Source: Macropodus opercularis (taxonomy: Eukaryota; Chordata; Actinopteri; Anabantiformes; Osphronemidae). From it: a DNA stretch of 64,000 bases. The DNA is taken from the NCBI GenBank assembly GCA_030770545.1, contig CM061106.1:9962001-10026000 (forward strand). The letters are read 5' to 3'. A model generated the notes under the pieces. The model saw only the letters and a list, made by a program, of their open reading frames with translations. It was not told the origin of the DNA and searched no databases. A program made the position numbers and the translations under genes. Below, one piece after another: positions 47,205 to 59,370 of this stretch; the stretch's first letter is position 1; every line of letters begins with the position of its first letter.

Positions 47205-47960
47205 TTGACAGCAGCTGCTTCACTTCCTGATACTGACGATCTGCTGTAGTTACCAACGGAAGAGGATGAGCTGCTTCAGAGGAGACGGAGGAAATAGCAG
47301 AGACTAACCTGCTTCTCATCATCCAAACCTGTAACTGCTGTGGTTTTATTTACATTTCATCCAATGACTGGATCAAACTGTCAACACGTGACTGAAACTT
47401 GAAAAAAAATTCGCCCACAGACACACACTGACCCACAAACAGAGCATCAGGAAGGTTCATTCAGCAGGAAGTTATTCTACGTTTTATGAAGTTTAACTCT
47501 GTGGATGTTATTACTGCATTTACACAGTATGAACAGGTTAAAGTGAATCCAATCGAACCATTTGAGCCTCAGCTCACATCACTGAAGACTGATGGAGGAT
47601 TAAAATGTGAGTTTTTAGGGTCAAACAGAGAACCAGGCTCATCAGCGACTGGTTTCCTGGTTTATGTCTGTGTATGAATTCATATGGTTGTTAATCTGAA
47701 CTAAACCCTAATTTCAGCCTCTTCCACATCCCGATGAACCAGTTCACTGTGAAACGCTTAAAGCAGCTCAGGATGTAAAAGCATAACTCAGAGTCAGAGC
47801 GATGATGACGGAGTTGTTTCAAGTAAAGCCTGTCGCTCTACAATCACACAAACCAATATTTTATTCATGCTAGAACCTAGGTAACGTAACAAATATTAAA
47901 CTGGGACATCTGACACTCTCATCCAGTAAATAGGCTTATTTACACTAGCAAACAACAAAA
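47205..47960. other. Intergenic, no gene recognised
   Basis: Upstream flank of the truncated lectin and DNA before the hAT relic. No left terminal inverted repeat of that element could be found here. Confidence 0.4.
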
Positions 47961-47966
47961 AGTCAA

Positions 47967-49585
47967 ATGTCGCAAGACATTTCCAAAATAAACACGCAGC
48001 CTTTGCTCAAAAATATCCAGATGGAGATGAGAGAAAAAAAAGCCGTTTCGGAACTGATGCGGAAGGTTGATCTGAGCAAAAATCATTTCAAGAAGTGGAT
48101 GAAGTCTGCAAATTCAACTACATTTGCTAGTTTTGTGGCCGCTCGGGAAATAGTCGGCCACGGGAAGCCGTTCACAGATGGAGAATATATAAAAGAATCT
48201 TTCATTAAGATTTCAGACGGACTTTAAAAACAAGAGTGAAATTGTGATGCCGTCTCTGCAAAGACTGTCACAGACAGAACCATAAAAATGGCAGAAGACG
48301 TCACCAGACAGCAAATTAAAGACATCAATTCAGCTGTGGCCTACTCAATTGCCTGTGATGAGTCTGAAGACAAAGGTGATATTGAACAAATAGCACTGTT
48401 CTGCCGGTATGTAAACTCTGCTGGGCCACAGGAAGAACTGATTGAGTTGATACCACTAAAAGGCCAAACACGGGGGGAAGACATCTGTGAGGCTGTCTTG
48501 AACTGTTTAAGAGCCAAAGAAATCAACACCACTCACCTGGTGTCAGTGGCTACTGATGGGACCAAGTATGACAGGAGCACATAAAGGTTTTGCAGCTTTA
48601 CTGCAGAAGTCGCTGGACAGAAAGCTGCTGACTTTTCACTGCATCCTGCACCAAGAGGCACTGTGTGTGCAAACATTTCCTCCGGAATGCACAGAAGTAA
48701 TGAATGTTGTCAATGAAATAATGGTAAATAAAGGTTTAAATCACCGTCAGTTCCGTTCGTTACTGGACGAGCTGGAAAGCACATATTCTGATCTCCTGCT
48801 GCACAACAGAGTCCGGTGGCTGAAACGCTTTGCTGCGTGTCTGGAAGAAGTGAAAACTTTCCTGGCGAGCAGAGGGCTCACTTTTCCTGAGCTGGAACAG
48901 CCAGAGTCGCTGGAAAAGCTCCACTTTATGGTAGGCTGAACACAGCTCTTCAGGGGAAAGGACGCACAGCCCTGCACATGTTGGAGGAGGTTTTGGCATT
49001 CGAGCGCAAGTTGAAAGTGCTTGCTTCAGATGTACAGAAAGGTTCTGCCTCACTTCCCCAATTTGAGAGAGTTCAAACAAGCTCACAACATAAATTATTT
49101 ACATTCTGCAATCATCACAATGCAAATGATTCTGTGAGTTCAGAGAAGAAAAAAACACATTATCCTTCCCTGTCGCTCCCCTGAGCATCGATCCATCCCT
49201 ACTGAACACGACTGCATTTGCAGGTGTGAGTCAACCTGATCTTGAGATGGAACTGGCCGACATAGCCGACAAAGACATATGGGCATCCAAGTTTAAACGC
49301 TTGACAGCAGACCTTGAAGATGTTGCCCGTCAGAGGCACAAATGGAGTGACATTGAAAACCTCCCCAAACCGGACAAACTTGTGTTGGAAACATGGAATG
49401 CTATCCCCGACATTTATGTGAACATGAGAAAATATGCGCTTGGAGTCCTGTCGATCTTTGGATCCACATATGTATGTGAGCAGGTGTTCTCCAACATCAA
49501 CTATATTAAAAACAAACATCTCCCTCGCCTCACAGATGACAGCTTACGATCCTGTGTAAAGATGAAGGTGATCATACAGCCCTGA
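47967..49585 (+). pseudogene. hAT-superfamily transposase relic (GTF2IRD2/SCAND3-like type)
   Basis: Five open stretches in successive frames (47967-48227, 48288-48584, 48556-48939, 48978-49184, 49226-49585) form one hAT-type transposase. An N-terminal helical part with REIVGHGKPFTDGEYIKE comes first. Then follow the catalytic-core segment ACDESEDKGDIEQIALF, the ATDG...MTGAHKGF segment, HCILHQEALC and the C-terminal dimerisation motif EQVFSNINYIKNKHLP near 49480-49530. Frameshifts near 48230, 48560, 48935 and 49180 break it. No BED zinc finger precedes it, so the 5' end is truncated. The closest vertebrate relatives are transposase-derived zinc-finger genes, but this copy is dead. Confidence 0.85.
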
Positions 49586-50039
49586 CGTGCAGACGCTCTG
49601 CACTGAGGTTCAGAAGCAGAAATCACATTAATTAGGTATGTAATATAAGTATGATACATATTTTAATTGTCTATTATTTTGCATATATTCATATATAATT
49701 AATATATTGTTCGGTGAAACAGTTCTATTATTCAGGTTGACAGCTGACTGCTTGCGCCAGTAAAAGGATGACGGCACACAGAAGAGGACGGCATTGTTGG
49801 TTTGCTGCCGGTGGATCATTTATGTTCGCGTTCTTTTCATAAATACAAGAAGGACTCAAATAGACATTGAGTAATTTACTTGAAAGTAACCTTCAACCCA
49901 ATGTCTTTTTTTAAGGAGTTCAAATTTGTTTTGTTGCATGCAGAAATGTAATTTCATTCTCTCTGCAGTGCATTGATTTCATAAATGCAACACATTATGG
50001 TTTGATTATGCAAAGAATAAAGGCAAACATCCGTTTCAA

Positions 50040-50137
50040 TTAAAATGTCAAAAGGGTTTTGTGGCTCCCAGTGTTTTCTTTTCTGTGGGAAACGGGTCCA
50101 AATGGCTCTTTGTGTGGTGAAGGTTGACGACCCCTGT
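50040..50137 (+). mobile_element. Right end of the hAT element with terminal inverted repeat
   Basis: CCAAATGGCTCTTTGTGTGG, then TGAAGGTTGACGACCCCTG, is on the reverse strand a CAGGGGTCGTCAACC-type hAT terminus. 49586-50040 is the AT-rich non-coding part between transposase and terminus. Confidence 0.7.
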
Positions 50138-52391
50138 ATTAACCCCTAATAAAAGTAAGTCTAATACAAGTCAGTGATTGAATTAAATACATAAAACCTG
50201 TAATCAGTTTAAGTCAGATTTTATTAAGATATTTTATGTAAAACCTCTGAATAATACTGTTGTGGGTGTTTGTTTTGAGGCGCTTCCACCCTGAGCAAGC
50301 ACTAGGAGACAGTGGGGAGGAAAAACTCCCTTTGAAGGAAGAAACCTCGGGCAGAACCAGGCTCAGGGTGGGCGGTCGTCTGCCTCGACCGGTGATGCTG
50401 AGGTTTTCTCACACACTACATGAAAAAAAACTTGTCTCTGTCAGTGGTTGCGTCAGTACCTGGTTTGGTCGGATCCAACACTGACGCTGGTTCATAGGAG
50501 TTGTCCCGTCTTGGTCCTCGGTGCAGTAGCCAGACAGCTTGCAGGGAATTCACCTGAGCAACTGGTCCTCATGGTGTTGCAGGGAGTTACGTTGTCACCG
50601 TTAGGTTTCCCTCCCTTTGCCACCAGAGACACTGTTGCAGTCTACACATGTGTAGTGATGAAGTCCTTTGCTGGTGACTCCACGCTGCAGTGGAGATTCA
50701 CTCAACGTGTCTCCCACTGTGCTGGTCAACGCTGCCCCTAGAAGAACAAGAGTGTTACTGGTGATCATCTCAATCATGTTGATTGAGCAGGAATAGAAAT
50801 ATTTACAAATGTCTCCACAAAGAAACGTGTTGCAGTTAAAAAGTAAATGTATCTATTAGGAACTATTAAAAACGCAGTTTCGTTAAATGTGTCTTTGCAA
50901 GTCAGTGAAACTTTCATTCTAATACTATTCTGAGATTTTGTTAAATATATAAATCCTCTGAATAATACTGTTGTGGGTGTTTGTTTTGAGGTGCTTCCAC
51001 CCTGAGCAAGCACTAGGCGACAGTGGAGAGGAAAAACTCCCTTTGAAGGAAGAAACCTCGGGCAGAACCAGGCTCAGGGTGGGCGGTCGTCTGCCTCGAC
51101 CGGTGATGCTGAGGTTTCTCACACACTACATAAAAAGAAACTTGTCTCTGTCAGTGCTCAGTGGTTGCGTCAGTACCTGGTTTGGTCGGATCCAACACTG
51201 ACGCTGGTTCATAGGAGTTGTCCCGTCTTGGTCCTCGGTGCAGTAGCCAGACAGCTTGCAGGGAATTCACCTGAGCAACTGGTCCTCATGGTGTTGCAGG
51301 GAGTTACGCTGTCACCGTTAGGTTTCCCTCCCTTTGCCACCAGAGACACTGTTGCAGTCTACACATGTGTAGTGATGAAGTCCTTCGCTGGTGACTCCAC
51401 GCTGCAGTGGAGATTCACTCAACGTGTCTCCCATTGTGCTGGTCAACGCTGCCCCTAGAAGAACAAGAGTGTTACTGGTGATCATCTCAATCATGTTGAT
51501 TAAGCATAACAGGAATAGAAATATTTACAAATGTCTCCACAAAGAAACGTGTTGCAGTTAAAAAGTAAATGTATCTATTAGGAACTATTAAAAACGCAGC
51601 TTCGTTAAATGTGTCTTTGCAAGTCAGTGAAACTTTCATTCTAATACTATTCTGAGATTTCGTTAAATATATAAATCCTCTGAATAATACTGTTGTGGGT
51701 GTTTGTTTTGAGGTGCTTCCACCCTGAGCAAGCACTAGGCGACAGTGGAGAGGAAAAACTCCCTTTGAAGGAAGAAACCTCGGCCAGAACCAGGCTCAGG
51801 GTGTGCGGTCGTCTGCCTCGACCGGTGATGCTGAGGTTTCTCACACACTACATAAAAAGAAACTTGTCTCTGTCAGTGCTCAGTGGTTGCGTCAGTACCT
51901 GGTTTGGTCGGATCCAACACTGACGCTGGTTCATAGGAGTTGTCCCGTCTTGGTCCTCGGTGCAGTAGCCAGACAGCTTGCAGGGAATTCACCTGAGCAA
52001 CTGGTCCTCATGGTGTTGCAGGGAGTTACGTTGTCACCGTTAGGTTTCCCTCCCTTTGCCACCAGAGACACTGTTGCACTCTACACATGTGTAGTGATGA
52101 AGTCCTTCGCTGGTGACTCCACGCTGCAGTGGAGATTCACTCAACGTGTCTCCCACTGTGCTGGTCAACGCTGCCCTTAGAAGAACAAGAGTGTTACTGG
52201 TGATCATCTCAATCATGTTGATTGAGCAGGAATAGAAATATTTACAAATGTCTTCACACAGAAACGTGTTGCAGTTAAAAAGTAAATGTATCTATTAGGA
52301 ACTATTAAAAACGCAGCTTCGTTAAATGTGTCTTTGCAAGTCAGTAAAACTTTCATTCTAATTCTATTCTGAGATTTCCTTAAATGTATAA

Positions 52392-52651
52392 ATCCTCTGA
52401 ATAATACTGTTGTGGGTGTTTGTTTTGAGGTGCTTCCACCCTGAGCAAGCACTAGGCGACAGTGGAGAGGAAAAACTCCCTTTGAAGGAAGAAACCTCGG
52501 GCAGAACCAGGCTCAGAGAAACGTGTTGCAGTTAAAAAGTAAATGTATCGATTAGGAACTATTAAAAACGCAGCTTCGTTAAATGTGTCTTTGCAAGTCA
52601 GTGAAACCTTCATTCTAATACTATTCTGAGATTTTCTTAAATATATAAATC
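52392..52651. repeat. Truncated satellite monomer
   Basis: The unit jumps from CCAGGCTCAG (52516) to AGAAACGTGTTGCAG, deleting about 460 bp of the monomer, with 2-3 bp of shared sequence at the joint. It is the only internally deleted unit seen. Confidence 0.85.
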
Positions 52652-53649
52652 CTCTGAATAATACTGTTGTGGGTGTTTGTTTTGAGGCGCTTCCACCCTG
52701 AGCAAGCACTAGGAGACAGTGGAGAGGAAAAACTCCCTTTGAAGGAAGGAACCTCGGGCAGAACCAGGCTCAGGGTGGGCGGTCGTCTGCCTCGACCGGT
52801 GATGCTGAGGTTTCTCACACACTACATAACAAGAAACTCGTCTATGTCAGTGGTTGCGTCAGTACCTGGTTTGGTCGGATCCAACACTGACGCTGGTTCA
52901 TAGGAGTTGTCCCGTCTTGGTCCTCGGTGCAGTAGCCAGACAGCTTGCAGGGAATTCACCTGAGCAACTGGTCCTCATGGTGTTGCAGGGAGTTACGTTG
53001 TCACCGTTAGGTTTCCCTCCCTTTGCCACCAGAGACACTGTTGCAGTCTACACATGTGTAGTGATGAAGTCTTTCGCTGGTGACTCCACGCTGCAGTGGA
53101 GATTCACTCAACGTGTCTCCCACTGTGCTGGTCAACGCTGCCCCTAGAAGAACAAGAGTGTTACTGGTGATCATCTCAATCATGTTGATTGAGCAGGAAT
53201 AGAAATACTTACAAATGTCTCCACAAAGAAACGTGTTGCAGTTAAAAAGTAAATGTATCTATTAGGAACTATTAAAAACGCAGCTTCGTTAAATGTGTCT
53301 TTGCAAGTCAGTAAAACTTTCATTCTAATACTCTTCTGAGAGTTTGTTAAATATATAAATCCTCTGAATAATACTGTTGTGGGTGTTTGTTTTGAGGTGC
53401 TTCCACCCTGAGCAAGCACTAGGCGACAGTGGAGAGGAAAAACTCCCTTTGAAGGAAGAAACCTCGGGCAGAACCAGGCTCAGGGTGGGCGGTCGTCTGC
53501 CTCGACCGGTGATGCTGAGGTTTTCTCACACACTACATAAAAAGAAACTCGTCTCTGTCAGTGCTCAGTGGTTGCGTCAGTACCTGGTTTGGTCGGATCC
53601 AACACTGACGCTGGTTCATAGGAGATGTCCCGTCTTGGTCCTCGGTGCA

Positions 53650-56600
53650 GTAGCCAGACAGCTTGCAGGGAATTCCCCTGAGCAACTGGTCCTCATGGTG
53701 TTGCAGGGAGTTACGTTGTCACCGTTAGGTTTCCCTCCCTTTGCCACCAGAGACACTGTTGCAGTCTACACATGTGTAGTGATGAAGTCCTTCGCTGGTG
53801 ACTCCACGCTGCAGTGGAGATTCCCTCAACGTGTCTCCCACTGTGCTGGTCAACGCTGCCCCTAGAAGAACAAGAGTGTTACTGGTGATCATCTCAATCA
53901 TGTTGATTAAGCATAAAAGGAATAGAAATATTTACAAATGTCTCCACACAGAAACGTGTTGCAGTTAAAAAGTAAATGTATCGATTAGGAACTATTAAAA
54001 ACGCAGCTTCGTTAAATGTGTCTTTGCAAGTCAGTGAAACTTTCATTCTAATACTATTCTGAGATTTTGTTAAATACATAAATCCTCTGAATAATACTGT
54101 TGTGGGTGTTTGTTTTGAGGTGCTTCCACCCTGAGCAAGCACTAGGCGACAGTGGAGAGGAAAAACTCCCTTTGAAGGAAGAAACCTCGGGCAGAACCAG
54201 GCTCAGGGTGGGCGGTCGTCTGCCTCGACCGGTGATGCTGAGGTTTTCTCACACACTACATAAAAAGAAACTCGTCTATGTCAGTGCTCAGTGGTTGCGT
54301 CAGTACCTGGTTTGGTCGGATCCAACACTGACGCTGGTTCATAGGAGTTGTCCCGTCTTGGTCCTCGGTGCAGTAGCCAGACAGCTTGCAGGGAATTCCC
54401 CTGAGCAACTGGTCCTCATGGTGTTGCAGGGAGTTACGTTGTCACCGTTAGGTTTCCCTCCCTTTGCCACCAGAGACACTGTTGCAGTCTACACATGTGT
54501 AGTGATGAAGTCCTTCGCTGGTGACTCCACGCTGCAGTGGAGATTCCCTCAACGTGTCTCCCACTGTGCTGTTCAACGCTGCCCCTAGAAGAACAAGAGT
54601 GTTACTGGTGATCATCTCAATCATGTTGATTAAGCATAACAGGAATAGAAATATTTACAAATGTCTCCACACAGAAACGTGTTGCAGTTAAAAAGTAAAT
54701 GTATCGATTAGGAACTATTAAAAACGCAGCTTCGTTAAATGTGTCTTTGCAAGTCAGTAAAACTTTCATTCTAATACTATTCTGAGATTTTGTTAAATAT
54801 ATAAATCCTCTGAATAATACTGTTGTGGGTGTTTGTTTTGAGGCGCTTCCACCCTGAGTTAGCAGTAGGCGACAGTGGAGAGGAAAAACTCCCTTTGAAG
54901 GAAGAAACCTCGGGCAGAACCAGGCTCAGGGTGGGCGGTCGTCTGCCTCGACCGGTGATGCTGAGGTTTTCTCACACACTACATAAAAAGAAACTTGTCT
55001 CTGTCAGTGGTTGCGTCAGTACCTGGTTTGGTCGGATCCAACACTGACGCTGGTTCATAGGAGTTGTCCCGTCTTGGTCCTCGGTGCAGTAGCCAGACAG
55101 CTTGCAGGGAATTCCCCTGAGCAACTGGTCCTCATGGTGTTGCAGGGAGTTACGTTGTCACCGTTAGGTTTCCCTCCCTTTGCCACCAGAGACACTGTTG
55201 CAGTCTACACATGTGTAGTGATGAAGTCCTTCGCTGGTGACTCCACGCTGCAGTGGAGATTCCCTCAACGTGTCTCCCACTGTGCTGGTCAACGCTGCCC
55301 CTAGAAGAACAAGAGTGTTACTGGTGATCATCTCAATCATGTTGATTGAGCAGGAATAGAAATACTTACAAATGTCTCCACAAAGAAACGTGTTGCACTT
55401 AAAAAGTAAATGTATCTATTAGGAACTATTAAAAACGCAGCTTCGTTAAATGTGTCTTTGCAAGTCAGTAAAACTTTCATTCTAATACTATTCTGAGATT
55501 TTGTTAAATACATAAATCCTCTGAATAATACTGTTGTGGGTGTTTGTTTTGAGGTGCTTCCACCCTGAGCAAGCACTAGGCGAAAGTGGAGAGGAAAAAC
55601 TCCCTTTGAAGGAAGAAACCTCGGGCAGAACCAGGCTCAGGGTGGGCGGTCGTCTGCCTCGACCGGTGATGCTGAGGTTTCTCACACACTACATAAATAG
55701 AAACTCGTCTCTGTCAGTGGTTGCGTCAGTACCTGGTTTGGTCGGATCCAACACTGACGCTGGTTCATAGGAGTTGTCCCGTCTTGGTCCTCGGTGCAGT
55801 AGCCAGACAGCTTGCAGGGAATTCACCTGAGCAACTGGTCCTCATGGTGTTGCAGGGAGTTACGTTGTCACCGTTAGGTTTCCCTCCCTTTGCCACCAGA
55901 GACACTGTTGCACTCTACACATGTGTAGTGATGAAGTCCTTCGCTGGTGACTCCACGCTGCAGTGGAGATTCACTCAACGTGTCTCCCACTGTGCTGGTC
56001 AACGCTGCCCCTAGAAGAACAAGAGTGTTACTAGTGATCATCTCAATCATGTTGATTAAGCATAAAAGGAATAGAAATATTTACAAATGTCTCCACACAG
56101 AAACGTGTTGCAGTTAAAAAGTAAATGTATCGATTAGGAACTATTAAAAACGCAGCTTCGTTAAATGTGTCTTTGCAAGTCAGTGAAACTTTCATTCTAA
56201 TACTATTCTGAGATTTTGTTAAATACATAAATCCTCTGAATAATACTGTTGTGGGTGTTTGTTTTGAGGTGCTTCCACCCTGAGCAAGCACTAGGCGACA
56301 GTGGAGAGGAAAAACTCCCTTTGAAGGAAGAAACCTCGGGCAGAACCAGGCTCAGGGTGGGCAGTCGTCTGCCTCGACCGGTGATGCTGAGGTTTTCTCA
56401 CACACTACATAAAAAGAAACTCGTCTCTGTCAGTGGTTGCGTCAGTACCTGGTTTGGTCGGATCCAACACTGACGCTGGTTCATAGGAGTTGTCCCGTCT
56501 TGGTCCTCGGTGCAGTAGCCAGACAGCTTGCAGGGAATTCCCCTGAGCAACTGGTCCTCATGGTGTTGCAGGGAGTTACGTTGTCACCGTTAGGTTTCCC

Positions 56601-59370
56601 TCCCTTTGCCACCAGAGACACTGTTGCAGTCTACACATGTGTAGTGATGAAGTCCTTCGCTGGTGACTCCACGCTGCAGTGGAGATTCCCTCAACGTGTC
56701 TCCCACTGTGCTGGTCAACGCTGCCCCTAGAAGAACAAGAGTGTTACTGGTGATCATCTCAATCATGTTGATTGAGCAGGAATAGAAATATTTACAAATG
56801 TCTCCACACAGAAACGTGTTGCAGTTAAAAAGTAAATGTATCGATTAGGAACTATTAAAAACGCAGCTTCGTTAAATGTGTCTTTGCAAGTCAGTGAAAC
56901 TTTCATTCTAATACTATTCTGAGATTTTGTTAAATATATAAATCCTCTGAATAATACTGTTGTGGGTGTTTGTTTTGAGGTGCTTCCACCCTGAGCAAGC
57001 ACTAGGCGACAGTGGAGAGGAAAAACTCCCTTTGAAGGAAGAAACCTCGGGCAGAACCAGGCTCAGGGTGGGCGGTCGTCTGCCTCGACCGGTGATGCTG
57101 AGGTTTTCTCACACACTACATAAAAAGAAACTCGTCTCTGTCAGTGGTTGCGTCAGTACCTGGTTTGGTCGGATCCAACACTGACGCTGGTTCATAGGAG
57201 TTGTCCCGTCTTGGTCCTCGGTGCAGTAGCCAGACAGCTTGCAGGGAATTCCCCTGAGCAACTGGTCCTCATGGTGTTGCAGGGAGTTACGTTGTCACCG
57301 TTAGGTTTCCCTCCCTTTGCCACCAGAGACACTGTTGCAGTCTACACATGTGTAGTGATGAAGTCCTTCGCTGGTGACTCCACGCTGCAGTGGAGATTCC
57401 CTCAACGTGTCTCCCACTGTGCTGGTCAACGCTGCCCCTAGAAGAACAAGAGTGTTACTGGTGATCATCTCAATCATGTTGATTGAGCAGGAATAGAAAT
57501 ATTTACAAATGTCTCCACAAAGAAACGTGTTGCAGTTAAAAAGTAAATGTATCTATTAGAAACTATAAAAAACGCAGCTTCGTTAAATGTGTCTTTGCAA
57601 GTCAGTGAAACTTTCATTCTAATACTATTCTGAGATTTCCTTAACTATATAAATCCTATGAATAATACTGTTGTGGGTGTTTGTTTTGAGGCGCTTCCAC
57701 CCTGAGCAAGCACTAGGAGACAGTGGAGAGGAAAAACTCCCTTTGAAGGAAGAAACCTCGGGCAGAACCAGGCTCAGGGTGGGCGGGCGTCTGCCTCGAC
57801 CGGTGATGCTGAGGTTTTCTCACACACTACATAAAAACAAACTCGTCTATGTCAGTGCTCAGTGGTTGCGTCAGTACCTGGTTTGGTCGGATCCAACACT
57901 GACGCTGGTTCATAGGAGTTGTCCCGTCTTGGTCCTCGGTGCAGTAGCCAGACAGCTTGCAGGGAATTTACCTGAGCAACTGGTCCTCATGGTGTTGCAG
58001 GGAGTTATGTTGTCACCGTTAGGTTTCCCTCCCTTTGCCACCAGAGACACTGTTGCAGTCTACACATGTGTAGTGATGAAGTCCTTCGCTGGTGACTCCA
58101 CGCTGCAGTGGAGATTCCCTCAACGTGTCTCCCACTGTGCTGGTCAACGCTGCCCCTAGAAGAACAAGAGTGTTACTGGTGATCATCTCAATCATGTTGA
58201 TTGAGCATAAAAGGAATAGAAATATTTACAAATGTCTCCACACAGAAACGTGTTGCAGTTAAAAAGTAAATGTATCGATTAGGAACTATTAAAAACGCAG
58301 CTTCGTTAAATGTGTCTTTGCAAGTCAGTGAAACTTTCATTCTAATACTATTCTGAGATTTTGTTAAATATATAAATCCTCTGAATAATACTGTTGTGGG
58401 TGTTTGTTTTGAGGTGCTTCCACCCTGAGCAAGCACTAGGCGACAGTGGAGAGGAAAAACTCCCTTTGAAGGAAGAAACCTCGGGCAGAACCAGGCTCAG
58501 GGTGGGCGGTCGTCTGCCTCGACCGGTGATGCTGAGGTTTTCTCACACACTACATAAAAAGAAACTCGTCTCTGTCAGTGGTTGCGTCAGTACCTGGTTT
58601 GGTCGGATCCAACACTGACGCTGGTTCATAGGAGTTGTCCCGTCTTGGTCCTCGGTGCAGTAGCCAGACAGCTTGCAGGGAATTCCCCTGAGCAACTGGT
58701 CCTCATGGTGTTGCAGGGAGTTACGTTGTCACCGTTAGGTTTCCCTCCCTTTGCCACCAGAGACACTGTTGCAGTCTACACATGTGTAGTGATGAAGTCC
58801 TTCGCTGGTGACTCCACGCTGCAGTGGAGATTCCCTCAACGTGTCTCCCACTGTGCTGGTCAACGCTGCCCCTAGAAGAACAAGAGTGTTACTGGTGATC
58901 ATCTCAATCATGTTGATTGAGCAGGAATAGAAATATTTACAAATGTCTCCACACAGAAACGTGTTGCAGTTAAAAAGTAAGTGTATCGATTAGGAACTAT
59001 TAAAAACGCAGCTTCGTTAAATGTGTCTTTGCAAGTCAGTGAAACTTTCATTCTAATACTATTCTGAGATTTTGTTAAATATATAAATCCTCTGAATAAT
59101 ACTGTTGTGGGTGTTTGTTTTGAGGTGCTTCCACCCTGAGCAAGCACTAGGCGACAGTGGAGAGGAAAAACTCCCTTTGAAGGAAGAAACCTCGGGCAGA
59201 ACCAGGCTCAGGGTGGGCGGTCGTCTGCCTCGACCGGTGATGCTGAGGTTTTCTCACACACTACATAAAAAGAAACTCGTCTCTGTCAGTGGTTGCGTCA
59301 GTACCTGGTTTGGTCGGATCCAACACTGATGCTGGTTCATAGGAGTTGTCCCGTCTTGGTCCTCGGTGCA
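53650..59370. repeat. Higher-order repeat, 8 monomers, 5,721-bp period (first copy)
   Basis: Anchor spacings between successive monomers (723, 716, 710, 716, 711, 718, 716, 711) sum to 5,721 and then begin again with 723, 716, 710, 716, 711, 718. Diagnostic variants recur at +5,721: GAGTTAGCA (54857/60578), GCGAAAGTGG (55580/61301), GGGCAGTCG (56358/62079) and TCTATTAGAAACTATAAAAA (57551/63272). The left limit is soft (53.62-53.75 kb). On the right, matching stops near 58188/63909. Confidence 0.9.

Noticed and set aside
47967..49585. Domesticated hAT-derived gene
   Set aside because: At least four frameshifts with no introns that would repair them, and no BED finger.
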